DNA from: Antrodiella citrinella
Taxonomy: Eukaryota > Basidiomycota > Agaricomycetes > Polyporales > Steccherinaceae
Direction: 5' to 3'
Assembly: GCA_004802725.1 (NCBI GenBank)
Contig: SGPM01000053.1
Span: 1 to 64,000, forward strand
Length of the DNA: 64,000 nucleotides
The stretch's first letter is position 1; each line of letters starts with the position of its first letter. The notes beneath the pieces are model-generated. The model was not told the DNA's origin, ran no database searches, and was given only the letters and a program-made list of their open reading frames with translations. A program made the position numbers and the translations under genes. This document shows, piece by piece, positions 23,068 to 34,393 of this stretch.

Positions 23068-23795
23068 ATGGGTCTTCAAGAATTCCAAGTCGTCGGCCGT
23101 CACTTGCCCACCGAGGCAGAGCCTACCCCCAAGATTTACCGTATGCGCATATTTGCGCCGAATGAGGTCGTCGCAAAGTCTCGTTTCTGGTACTTCCTAC
23201 GGTACGTCACATCGTTCATGTCTCCCTGTCCACCACTTTGAACTCCTCCTACAGTCAACTAAAGAAGGTCAAGAAGGCCAATGGTGAAATCATTGGCGTC
23301 AATGTTGTATGTATATTGTTGTTGGCCCTTGCAGCCGTTCAAGTGGCAGGCGGAATGGGCACTAACCAAGCATTTTTCCAATCCAATCGCGCGTGCACGA
23401 TTGCTCTTAGATCCAAGAAAAGAAGCCATTGAAAGTCAAGAACTTCGGTATCTGGCTTCGTTACGACTCTCGCTCCGGCACCCACAACATGTACAAGGAG
23501 TTCCGTGAACTCACCCGTGCTGATGCCGTGAAGAGCCTCTACCAGGATATGGCTGCCAGGCATCGTGCACGCTTCCGGTCCATCCACGTACGTTCCACTG
23601 TCATATCATGCCGTTCTTTATTCGTTGATGCCATATGTTGTACAGATCCTCCGCGTTGTCGAGATCGAAAAGTCCGAGGATGTCCGCCGCCCATACATCA
23701 AGCAGCTGCTTGTTCCCAAGCTCAAGTTCCCCCTCCCTCACCGCGTTACTAAGGTCCGCTCGACATTCGTTGCGCACCGTCCAGCAACCTTCTAG
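23068..23795 (+). CDS. RPL20: 60S ribosomal protein eL20 (L18a)
   Basis: Four exons (23068-23201, 23255-23306, 23411-23587, 23646-23795) give 170 residues, the usual length. It begins [16 protein letters not shown] and continues [32 protein letters not shown], then [40 protein letters not shown] and [17 protein letters not shown], all hallmarks of eL20. It is a structural protein of the large ribosomal subunit. The start is set by the conserved N-terminus; the longer frame upstream reads into non-conserved sequence. Every splice site is GT-AG. Confidence 0.97.
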
Positions 23796-24433
23796 GTACT
23801 GTAGACGACTTGAGAGGATGGGTCAGGAGAAAATTGTCTCAGCGTCCTCACATGGGATGGTTGATGATGTTATGCTGCATTCTGTAGGGCAATTATACAC
23901 AATGATTATGACGCATGCACTTGTTGTATTTTGGCTATAGACCGCCCGTTGGAACGACTGCATGATGTGTAGGGAACTTATGACTCTGGTCGCCATCATG
24001 TATTGAGTGCGAGTTGCAAGTCAGTGTAAGTATACATGTATGCAAGGCTAGTGCATGTAGCACAGCTGTTCACCAAACGATAGACCACCTCGAAAAAACT
24101 ACACAAACTCGGGAGTTCAAAAATTAGCCTTGAAATTAGCTTCATCCAAACCTGTCGGCCTGGCCTCGGCCAGCCAGGATAGTGCGGCGCCACTAAGCTT
24201 GGTGGCGAAAACAGACTGAAAACTGCTCGGATCAGCTCCAGACGACAGCTCCGTTCTTTTTGCTGTGTATTTTTTTTTTCGGGACGGTCTTTCGTTTAGT
24301 AAACACTGTAGCTGTAAGTTGAACGATCAAGTTTGTTCACACTGCTTTCCTCTGAACATGTACTTAGCACTTGTAAGATTGTCGTGCGAACTATCTATAC
24401 TGTGAATGACACGGTCTCTCCAGCCAAAAACAA
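23796..24433. other. Convergent 3' region, no gene seen
   Basis: About 640 bp between eL20 and FunK1 kinase A, which converge. An 11-T run lies at about 24269-24279. No coding frame is supported. Confidence 0.6.
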
Positions 24434-27314
24434 TTATGGCACAACGCCTAAGCACTTCATGAACGACTCGTATGTCATGATATTCTCCCGCTCCTCCACC
24501 AACTTGCGCACCTTTGCCAGTACATCTGCCGAACTCTCGGGCTTGCTCTCCTCTTCCAGATCCAGTACGAGGTCGTCCTCGTCCTCATCCTTTTCCTCGT
24601 CCTCGGCGGCAGCCAACGTACCGTCTGCGGGTTGCTCCACACTTGCAATCTCGTGGTTGATCTTCGATTCTGTCTCGAGGGCGAAATCCAGTTGATCCTT
24701 GAGCACGAGTTTGAAGTTGCCATAGCTCTGGTACACGGGAACGACGAGCACCCGTCTAAGCTTCGATACCCATGTGTCGAACAACGGCTTGTAGTCGTCA
24801 TGCGCACGAGCATAGATCTGCTCTTTCCAGATCTCGGAGCCGTAGATGTAGTCTACTTTCCGGGTGCCAATGCTGGTCAAGTCGTTGCGCAGCCAGTCAT
24901 GAATGTATCCGAGGGACTGTGTTTCCGGGTTGAACCTTGCGACAAACCACACCAGAACCCAGAAGAAAGACTCCAAGTCATGACGGTACAGATGATTAGG
25001 GACTTGGAGGTAGAGGAGGATATCAAGAGCGATGAAGGGGCCAGTGCCGGTCCTGTATCTTGGTTCTTGCTTCCCCGCGTCCGGGTCTATAGCTGCAACG
25101 ATGCCAGACGGTTGGTGAACCGTAGGTCGTGGGTCGCCGTTGACCAGCGAATCGACACCCGCCTCTCCGGACGTACACGATTTGAGGAGATCCTTGACCC
25201 TGACCTCGGGACTCGGAGGACTAAGGACTTTAGCAAGATCCCAGTCGCAGAGTACCCCGACAACACCCTTCTTAAACTCAGGCTTGCGATAATAGAACAT
25301 GATGTTGTTGGCACTGATGTCGCGGTGGAGAATATCAGTCGCTTCATAGACAGCGCGATGTCCTGGAAATACCAGAGTTAGCATATGCCCTGCGGATATC
25401 AGGAGGACCAACGTACCTTTGACAACGTCAACAAAGACTTTCTTGAATGTCTTCACACTGTCCACAAGTTGCAACGGCATGTACTCTTTGAGGATAAGCA
25501 TCCGACACACACGTTCGTGGACAAGGTGGACACCAAACATCTTGGCGCGAGGCAAATCCATTTCTGCCATCGTGCGCGTCACAGAGAACTTCATGGCCAC
25601 GATGTTTTCCAGGAATTTCTTCTTTGACTCGTCCTTGTTGAGCGCAGACGATATGGCGCGAATATTGGTATCTTCGCCGTGGTCTCGCGACTTCGCCGGC
25701 CAAGACACTTTCGCTACTAGCTTCTCCTGTTTGCAGACCTTCACGGCGGAAACACTTCTGGCCTGGATTGGAACGACTACAGTCGCGCGACCGACAGCAC
25801 CGTACGTGGGCACGATCGTTCTATCGTCTGAGACCGCCAGCGAGAAGCTGAGATGTTTGTGATCTTCGGAGTGGATATCCTGCGCGGTAGGGAGATCCAG
25901 TGTGACGCCAGTGTATTCTTCCAGCATTTGGGCAGGTTGAAAGGCGGTTCTTCGTCCCGTGGGGAACTTAAGCAACGGCAAGTACCCCAGTTGTGACATA
26001 GATGCGTGTGTGACGGCGGCGATGAACATAACAAGGAAGTGAGGTTCATCCACGAAGTCGAATGGCGCAGACTTGACGACTCCCATGCGGTCAAGGTAGT
26101 ATAAAGTCATGGTGTAGTCTTCAATCAGAAAGCCAGTCGCGTACGATCGGATCCCATGCGATCCCAGTTCGTTGACATATTTGATCGCCTGTAGCTCGTT
26201 AGGACGCAGGTTGACCTTTGCCCCAGCGTTCGAAGCAGCGATGGACGAAAGAGATGGTAGACGACCGTCCTCACTACGCGTGGAAGATTTATGCCGCTTG
26301 GCGTCCTGTGCTTCCGAGGAGGGGATAGATTCGGCTTTGCGCTTCCGACCCTTCTTGGCCCCGGCGACAGACGAAGATGATGAGGTGGCAGGTGCGAGCG
26401 GTGCGGCAGCAGTGACTTCTGGAGGCCCTGCATCCGCAGACGAGGAACCCGCCGATCGCTGTGAAGAAATAAAGTTAGCTTCCACCTGGGATAGCGTCCT
26501 TGAAGACAGGTACGCACATTCGGAAGCTTGCCCATGTCAATCTTAACCTTATAACGTCCTTTCCTCAACTCTGATTTCTTCAGCTCTCCGCTCAAAGCAG
26601 TGACCAACCACGACTGCGTCTCCTTCTCCGCTAACCAGCTCCATATGAAATCGGGCTTGAAGTTGGCAAAGAGCCCCTGCACGATGCGATCGCGCATATT
26701 GACGATGGAGACTTTGGTACCGTAGGAAACATTACCCGATGCTTCCTGTATCTGCTCTATGATGTCCTCAAAGACGTCCATCAACGGTTCGTATGCGCTA
26801 CGCTCGACGCTCGTGTTCTTGCTGTATCTGCCCTCAATATACTCGTCAACAGCCATCTTCTTCAATTTGAATCCACCATCCGGTACCCTCAAGTCTTCCT
26901 GTCCAAATCCGAAGACAGCCTGGATGAAATCGACAACAGGATAGTCGCGCGAGATCTTGTCGCCAAGAAGAACTTGCAAGTAAGCCTTGACAGCGTCGTT
27001 GTTATTGGCACCATCCTTGTTGACCTCGGTGCTTCCCATGCTTAGGACCACCGGAGTGGCAACAACGGCTGTTGCAAAATTGCGTCAATAACGTCCTAGT
27101 AATACGTTGAGTCGGATTTGAGCCTGAGCGTACCAGGGTTGTCTGCTAGTGATTGAGCGCGACGCGGCGCGGAGACAGGTTTTCTCGAACGATTGATCGT
27201 CATCTGCTCCTCACTGAGACTCTGAAAGTTGTGGATCTCGTCTTCGGCGAGGGAAGGAAGTCCGGGAGCTGTGGCCACTGGCGCACGCCGTTTAGCTTTC
27301 TTCGCCGGCGCCAT
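24434..27314 (-). CDS. FunK1-type fungal protein kinase, copy A
   Basis: Four exons (27314-27134, 27068-26518, 26458-25417, 25362-24434; intron phases 1, 0, 1) give 900 residues. The N-terminal part carries PVVDFIQAVFGF and a basic linker (KKGRKRKAE). The kinase region starts LQAIKYVNELGSHGIRSYA and contains VAKVSW with the likely ATP-binding lysine, VCRMLILKEYMPL, ILHRDISANNIMF (HRD at about 604-606), LCDWDLA in place of DFG, RTGTGPFIALDIL, HDLESFFWVLVWFVA and the terminal MTYESFMKCLG. This is the fungal-specific FunK1 family (PF17667 type), whose substrates are largely unknown. The third intron (25416-25363) is 54 nt and stop-free, so unspliced message would insert 18 residues before the catalytic loop. 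An acidic stretch of about 30 residues lies near the C-terminus. Start chosen at MAPAKKAKRR. Confidence 0.9.
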
Positions 27315-27787
27315 GTCGTTGTCCGAGTCAATGTTAGATATCGAAAGCGGAAGATAGTCGTAGGGAAGATGAGAGAGGGGGGGGAAGAGAGGGTGGTGGT
27401 CGATGCAAATCATTTTAGGCGATACGCGGGGTAATTTGTGAGTATTGTATGTTTGGCGGACAAGGTGGATGTTGAATGTTGAACTTGAACAATGGAAACA
27501 CGTTGTCACTTGCCCGAAGGGGCATGAGCTACCCGTTATCAGAACTCCGCGAGCCTCATGTTCCTAAAAATTCGGGCCGCTACTACGGCATCGGCATTGA
27601 AACAAGACGTCCATGATGGAGTAAAACATCGCAGCTTTTATGTACTACGAGCACTTTTCTCAAGTCCCATTGTACTCGTATCTTTAATTTGGTCGCAATA
27701 CATGGGACTCGGATAGTACTACATGTTCGAAGCAAATGTCGAACGAATCTTTCATCACAGTGCATCAAGCCCTTGATCTCTTTATGC
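27315..27787. other. Upstream region of FunK1 A, no gene seen
   Basis: About 470 bp between two minus-strand genes. It holds the promoter of FunK1 A and the 3' end of the P450. A purine-rich stretch lies at 27360-27400. No coding frame is supported. Confidence 0.5.
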
Positions 27788-30046
27788 TCACGCATTTGCG
27801 CTCCTTGGCGTGACGACAACAGGCAACCTGCTCACATGAACCGCAAACCAATCCTTCATATCCCTCTCATACTCACTCACCACATACCCCTCTGCAAACC
27901 TCACTTCTACCTGCTGCGTCAAATGACACAACACCATCTTCATCTCCTTCCACGCGAGGCCCTTCCCAACGCAGTTCGCAGGGCCGTACGAGAACGGGAT
28001 GAATGCGCTCACGTTGTGCACGAACGGTGTTGATCCCTTATACGTAGAGGGGTCTTCGGCGATGAGCCAGCGTTCGGGCCAGAAAGATTCTGGTGAGGGC
28101 GAGAAGTTTCGCGGGTCGCGTTGCATCGACCAGGTGTTGATACGTACGCTAGTGTTAGGCGGGACGTAGCTGCAGGAACCGGAAATCAGTCACGGGAAAT
28201 ATAAAGTGTAGTGGACGAAGAACGTACTGCGAGCCGATCTGCACGCCCTCTGCCCGAGTGGCACGTTGACTTCCACTTGGCTGGATAGCGTACAAGCGTA
28301 AGGTCTCATTTCTGCACACAGAATCAAGATTACAACCGAAAGAACGAACAAATGAGAACAGTGTAGAACTCACATCACTGCCTCCAGATATCGCATTTCG
28401 ACATAATATTTGTTATCCAGCGCGTCCTCTCCCGGAGGATAAAACTTGTCCACCTCCTGTTGTAGCTTCTTGTACACCTCGGGGTATTTCGCCAACAGAT
28501 ACATCACGGAAGAAAGAACACCTGACGTTGTGTGCGAGCCTGCCAAGATAACGAGGGCACCTTCGGCGGAGACCACTTCGAGCGTCGGGTTAACGGGTTC
28601 AGCTCCATCATCGTTGTTCTGTGTTCGGGGGAATAGGTGAGTCGGATAAGACGGCAGTGTAAACGGCGATGCTGACCAAGTAATGGAATAAATCCTTGAC
28701 GAGAGCACCCTTCTGGATTCTCTGCGTTGCCCGTGCCTTACCCACTGCACTGAAGTTACGGAATCTGGTAGCGATGCTGGGGATAAGGTGCATGTGGTAC
28801 GAGAACCATGGGATCGACTCCATGAGCATGCCAACTCTGCGAAATTGACCCATGAGCCACGAGAGGACACGCAGGGAGATTGCAAACGTACTTTATGCTG
28901 CCTTCCATGGCGTGTAATGTTCCTCGAACGTCACCTTCCTGCATGAACTCATACCCGCCCCCGAACCTAGACAAAACAGTGCCTCAGCAACATGCCTGAA
29001 TTAGGATAACATAGGAACACATACGCCATATCTCCCATGAAATCGAACCTATAATAATTGCATAGTTAGATCATGCACAGACTGAAAATAACTCTCAGAA
29101 GACCAAGAAACACGCACGCAAAATAACAAATGCATTCCGACAGATTCACTGTCCCGCCGCTACGCCTCAATAGCAAATCCACGAGCTGGCTGGCCCGCGC
29201 AGCAATAACAGGCTCGTAATCCTTCAATGCGACCGTGTTTGTCCCGCGCGTCCACGCTTTGCGCCGTTTGAAGTGCTGGACGGGATCGGTCCAAGAAATA
29301 AGGTTGCGGTGTACCCTAAATAAAGACCGTCCGTCGTAACCTATGATTATGCGCAACAAAGTATGGCACGAGTCAGTGAGGCTCTTGTTCGTATGCGCGC
29401 TGCTCACCCGGTCCTTTAGCAAGACCGTCCGTGCCCATCATAGGTGCAATAGCAGAGGCTTCCCGGAATATAAGTTCGTTTGGACCTTTCCAACATCACG
29501 GCAAGATTAAATTGGGAAATAGAAGTGGGGGCAAGGGGTGTGACATCTCAGCTCAGCAAGGGTTAAACATATGAACTTTAAAAGTTACCTATGCGTAGAA
29601 CGTCAGACTGGTACTCCTCGTGTAACCTCTGGATGTACTTGTGCCTGTCTCCCTTGATAGCCATATGGTACACGAACAACGACGAGAGCTTAAGTTTGAT
29701 TGGGCCAGGATACCGAGAGAGGGGATGGAAGGGTGATAAGCGGTAGAGACCGATGGAGGTGAGGAGGGCGGAGAAGTAGGTGGTGAACGCGACGGGGAGG
29801 GCAATCATCAAGGGCAGGTGAGCCAGAAGGATCATCGATGAGGCCAGAGGTACGAGAACGAAGAAGAAGATCAGGATGGGCATCGCCTTGGGCTCGAACC
29901 GGTTGAAGATGACATGGGTGAGCTGTGGTGCGCGCATGTTCAATTCCACGTCGACGAACAGTGAGTAGAGCACGAACCAAGGCTATTCCTCCGACAGAGA
30001 GGAGTGCATCTCTCATGGATAGTCCCAACACCTCCGTCAATATCAT
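27788..30046 (-). CDS. Cytochrome P450 monooxygenase
   Basis: About ten exons on the minus strand. The first is 30046-29978 and the second starts at 29922 after a 55-bp intron. The N-terminus has strong membrane segments (ILIFFFVLVPLASSMILLA, then MIALPVAFTTYFSALL), followed by the proline hinge YPGP. Inner motifs include RRKAWTRG in the C-helix region, FDFMGDMA joined to FGGG, the I-helix oxygen-binding AGSHTT, the K-helix ExxR as NETLRLY, FWPERW, and the heme loop FSYGPANCVGKGLA with the Cys ligand. All key residues are present, so the enzyme should be active as an ER-bound monooxygenase needing P450 reductase. The order of motifs suits the fungal CYP5037/CYP67-like agaric groups, but I cannot assign a family or substrate. 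Its last 50 codons recur as an orphan fragment near 7.8 kb. Confidence 0.92.
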
Positions 30047-31077
30047 ACTGCTCGGTCGGTCAAGCTCAAAATTCTGCGGATACGTACAAGACGCTGGATG
30101 TCTAATCAGAGGGGAGAGGGGTACGCAAGTCGAGAACATCCATGTCCAGGCATAGTTATACAAAGGTGCCAGTGAAATGCCGGCATGCTTTCGGGAGAGA
30201 TAGAGAGCTATCCTATATTGTATCGTTAAAGTAGAACCGTCACAGTGGAGAAAGGGTCAACCACTAGTTTTAGGCGCCCAGATCGCTCTAAGTGAGGCCA
30301 TTGCCGCAGCCTGAGCTCTTGCCACCACGAACACCTGGGTGCATACATGTTTGCGCAACCGACTGAGAAATTCGAGAAGATCCCCGTCGCGGACGACATC
30401 GCCATAATACCAATCTTTCGCGGACAGGAGCACAGTACTAGTAGGTTGTGGGACCGTCCTCTGCCGTGCCCCCCGGGCCGAGATATCTGTACTTTGTACT
30501 TTTTTTTGTCGATCAGCGCAAGGACTTCGAGGCCATCTTCATGCAGAACAAATGCAGGTCCAATGAAGGGTCTATCTGACAAAAGAGACGTGACAATATT
30601 CTGATCAGTACTAGTGCGCAACTACTACCGTAAGGTTACGGTACAACTGGACACACAAAAACCACCGACCACGCGTACACTTATCGAGTAGGCCTCTATT
30701 CACACCTCAGTATTCAACATTTGACTCTGTGATCACGCTCACCCTCCTCCATTTCCTGTTCCAACCAAGACTCATTTCACCCAGAACCAGACCCACCACA
30801 AAGAATGGCAACAAGTCTGGCCGATCTCAATCCGCGTCTCTCTCTCTCGCTCCTATCAAAATTCGTCCCTTTTCAACAAATTCTCCTCCAGATCACGAAT
30901 CCGCGTCTGTGCAACGACGTCACGAGATATTTTCAATATAAATCCCGGGAGGAACGTACCGATGAAGAATTAGCTGACGACGATAAGAGGAGTCGGAGAA
31001 TCGGAGGAGGGAGCTGATAAATCAATAGCAAGCGTCAAATAACCCTGGATGTATGTAGCCCCAGATGTGCGAAGGGA
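30047..31077. other. Intergenic region, no convincing gene
   Basis: About 1 kb upstream of the P450. Frames at 30226-30621 (minus) and 30729-31017 (plus) are short and unrecognisable. A pyrimidine-rich stretch lies around 30740-30780. Confidence 0.5.
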
Positions 31078-31628
31078 TCATCTGAACGTCTGCGCAAGAC
31101 AGATCAAGTGCAAAGTTGCAAGTGGGAGAATCAGTGAGTACCATTACTGCAAGGGCTCAGACAGGGAGAACATACCGCATTGGATTCTATTGCATACAGT
31201 TCCTCGTCGTCTGCGCACATGGAGTCAAAACTGCGATGTCTCGTTAATTCTCGTTCGTACGACCGCGGGCCTTCCTTGTCAAGCTTCATTTTCCAACGTC
31301 CTGGAAACTTGCCTGTCTTCACGTTTGGTGTTGACGTCCACGGACCGTATGGACATTTTGCTAGTCCTGCAATCGACGAACGCGACAGTCTTCTGCGGCG
31401 ACAGGACAACAGGACTCTGGACCCTTTAGAAAGCGTTGCTGCAGGAATGCCATCTTTTTCAAAACGTGCTAGGTGCCTCCGATTGCGCGATGCAAGTAGC
31501 AGCGCGCTCTCGCGAGACCATCCAGCGGGAGACCATATACGCGTGCGAGCCACAGTCAGGCACATAAAGAAGATCCAGAGCCTGAACACGAGAGAAGAGA
31601 AGACAGCGGGCCGCCATGCTCTTGACAT
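31078..31628 (-). CDS. Hypothetical protein, weakly supported
   Basis: A minus-strand frame from 31628 ends at a perfect donor (GTATGT at about 31173), and a good acceptor leads to a four-codon last exon ending TGA at 31078. The N-terminus has a hydrophobic run (FRLWIFFMCLTVA) and the C-terminal third is charged (KMKLDKEGPRSYEREL, CADDEELYAIESNA). No family is recognised. A longer plus-strand frame (31180-31764, 194 codons) overlaps almost exactly, so at least one is a shadow; the splice signals favour the minus strand only modestly. Confidence 0.3.
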
Positions 31629-31764
31629 TTTGGGAACGCCGAAACATCTTGAGGCGTCGAGTTACGGTCTTCGCCTGAGCTGGTGCTTCGCTCGAGGCAA
31701 CTTCGTCCGCATCATGATTGACCTGATAGAAGGTTCCACAAGAGGAACGGCAGCCAATAGATGA

Positions 31765-32137
31765 TGGGTCAAAGCATTATTGTAGATGAATGATGCATGT
31801 TTCTTCGTCTAGAGTTCGGAGTGGCGGTCCAAAACGACATATGGGGAGAACAGTGGGCAAAAGTGAATGCTGAACAGACCTCAGTTGTCGTTAGGGCCAC
31901 CCATGACCGAAGAGGCCGTCTGAATCTAAATCTGCGAGTCTCGGGGCTTCATGCCCTGCAATCTGCATGAAACAAGGAAAGATTTGGACGGTGCCAGAAG
32001 ATTCCAGAAGATGCCATGCGTAATCGTGAGTGAACGCAAGTGCAGTATCCATGGGGTGAACGAGAAAATTAGATTACAAAAACAAGTAAAACAATAAGTT
32101 ACGACGTGAAGCCGTCAGGGACACTGGCAGGAAAATC
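31765..32137. other. Intergenic region, no gene seen
   Basis: About 370 bp downstream of the ZIP transporter gene. Nothing recognisable beyond presumed 3' untranslated sequence. Confidence 0.5.
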
Positions 32138-33333
32138 TCAATGAACGTCGCCCACAAGTTCGCTCAGCATCATGGGTACGATCATTCCGAGAATGATGAG
32201 GATGAAACGCAGCCTCTGGCTCAGGTCCTCGGAGGCACCTTTGCCTGGTTGAAGCACTGTGGCGACAAACAAAAATGTGCCACCCTAGAATCGGTAGGCA
32301 TGGGTCAGTAGAACAACCACTTTTAAGGACGTTCCACGTACGGAGAAAAGTAAAGCGGACCCAGTCCAACTTTGGTCGTTATTCATGCCAAGTGCAGACA
32401 TCACACCATAAGATACCAGGGCGGAAATGGGTGTGGCTGCGCTAAATACAGCTAAATGTTTCCGACAATCGGCTTTTGGAAGGGACGTTGACAGCAATGA
32501 GGTGGATAACGCCAGCGCAGTGGGAGCTGTAAGTACAGAACATGAGAAGATGCTACATCGTACGACGGAATAGTCGCACTGCACCTTTGTGGACAATTAA
32601 TGCAAGAAAGATGACTAGTGACAAGCCAGACGGAGTGGCAGAGTCCCCAGCAAGAACAGAAGAGCCAAGCGCAAGTCCATCCGCAAGTGCATGTACAATA
32701 AGGCCCAGTGTGAGGGGGTATGCTCGTTTGATACTTTCATTGTTTGGGACGTCGTAGTGCGGTAGGTTCGCGACGGCAGGTCGAGGTTCGTCTGAAGGAA
32801 AGCCTTCTGACTGTTCGAGCTCCCCTAGCTCAACATCAAAAACAACGCGTCCATTCCCACCGGGTGAAGGAGGATGGACTGTAGTGGACTCAGATGGAAG
32901 GGCAACATGGGTGGGAGAACGGGATTCGTGTCGGTGAATGAGACGATCTACGAGGAGCATGAATTTGAAGCCCATGACTAGCGACAATGCAACCGTCTTC
33001 TTGGGAAAGTACAACGGTTCGGCACGCGCAACCGTCTCTACACCTCTGTATCCCACGATCCAAATAGGTCAGCAGAGATGTCATGAAAGGAACACAGGAC
33101 GCACTCTGGTATAATGACTCCCAATGCTGCACCCAAGAGCAATCCCGTACCGAACGTTGTCAACTTGGCTAATGTAGGTTCTAGAATGCCAGAACGTACT
33201 ATTAAATCAGAGGAAAGATCAGTATACACGACAACTTACTTGAAAAACTGAAAGACAATGGTAGGATCCCGATGCCGAATGATGCAGCACCCAACAGGGT
33301 AGACATCGTCAGCACAGTAACCAGCCCAGACAT
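32138..33333 (-). CDS. ZIP-family zinc transporter (SLC39A9-like)
   Basis: About five exons. The start MSGLVTVLTMSTLLGAASF opens the first membrane helix, and LTTFGTGLLLGAALGVIIPE is the second, with the conserved PE. A third helix (TVALSLVMGFKFMLLVD) is followed by a His-containing hydrophilic loop (LIHRHESR) of about 75 residues. The signature helix LIVHALADGLALG carries the metal-site H-x-x-A-D-G pattern of the ZIP family. The helix after it has LIVHKAPTALALSTSLL, and the protein ends FILIILGMIVPMMLSELVG and VH. This order matches the ZIP9 branch, which moves zinc into the cytosol from Golgi or secretory compartments; that location is inferred from the family. The gene is divergent from the agmatinase. 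Confidence 0.88.
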
Positions 33334-34393
33334 GACAATTGGACAATGAGTATACAGATGGAAGATTTTGAATTAGAGATACAATTCGTGGTGTGGGTGC
33401 ATTGGGAGGCGTGTTCAGCAGATTTTCAGCTCATGTACATGGTGTTCCGGTTCGAGTTGCATGCGGACGCCGAGAGGAATTATGAACGTTAACGCTGGTG
33501 AACGTGGCAGAATGTACTTACAGGCGGCTATCTGTACTGATTGACCGTTGCTCTCCTTTGCTCTGAGTCTTTGGGACAAAATTTAACAAGGCTTCGTTAC
33601 AGCGACATTGGACAAAACTCTGCTCATCAGAGACTATAATATCATGCTGGTGAGTATGTTACAGATTTCAACCAACGGTTTTTCTCTGAGTTCATTGTGA
33701 TAGAGTGTCGTAACAGTTTGTCAAACTTGAAGTCGACTCGGATCTTCGAACGTTTTGAGACCGCCAGACGATGCACGGACTCCTGCAGAGGTTCACTCAT
33801 TCAGCAGGGTCAATTCTGTTGGCTTTTCGTCGTTGCTTCTCTTCTCTACTAGCTTTCGTGCGTCTGTACTGAACTATACCAGCGACTCGCGTAGACATGG
33901 CGCGAGTCATTCCGAGTCGCGCGCATTGACTGTTAACTGTCGGTTATGGTCGCACATATTTTTATGCATAACGGAGAAGGTTACAATATCTTTCGTGATC
34001 GGTCTTCCTCTAAGCCAGTCACGTCGAGCGAGGCCAGACAAAAGGCCTATTCAATTTCCACCTGGCGGCATATGTGTAGACCCGTTGCACGGATGCAGTC
34101 AAGATGCAGTCCTCCCTGGAGCAATCTTACGTGGATCGAATGCATCAATTGTAAGCACGTTCTGTAATCCATAGATGCGTGTCTTGGAGCTCAATTTTCG
34201 TCTCTTTGTACAGAAGGACTGAATGAGAATCTCACACACAAAATGCAACGAGGCAGTCATGAGGTAGTACATGAGGTGATTCATGGCATCCTATCGATAA
34301 TGACGCTAGTGTGGAGCACAAAATAAAAGCTGAAAGAACGAGCATGTCTGCCTGCATCGAACTCAGCATACTCGCACCTTGCCCTGGCTCGCT
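33334..34393. other. Divergent upstream region of ZIP and agmatinase
   Basis: About 1 kb between divergent genes. A plus-strand frame of 139 codons at 33755-34174 has no recognisable content and is probably chance. The region must hold both promoters; no specific site was identified. Confidence 0.5.

Noticed and set aside
24632..25381. 249-codon plus-strand frame opposite FunK1 A
   Set aside because: The minus strand carries conserved kinase motifs in the same bases.
29098..29422. A separate gene around the P450 C-helix region
   Set aside because: It is an internal P450 exon extended into an intron; the RRKAWTRG motif lies in it.
33755..34174. 139-codon plus-strand frame between ZIP and agmatinase
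   Set aside because: No recognisable motif, and no support for splicing or conservation.
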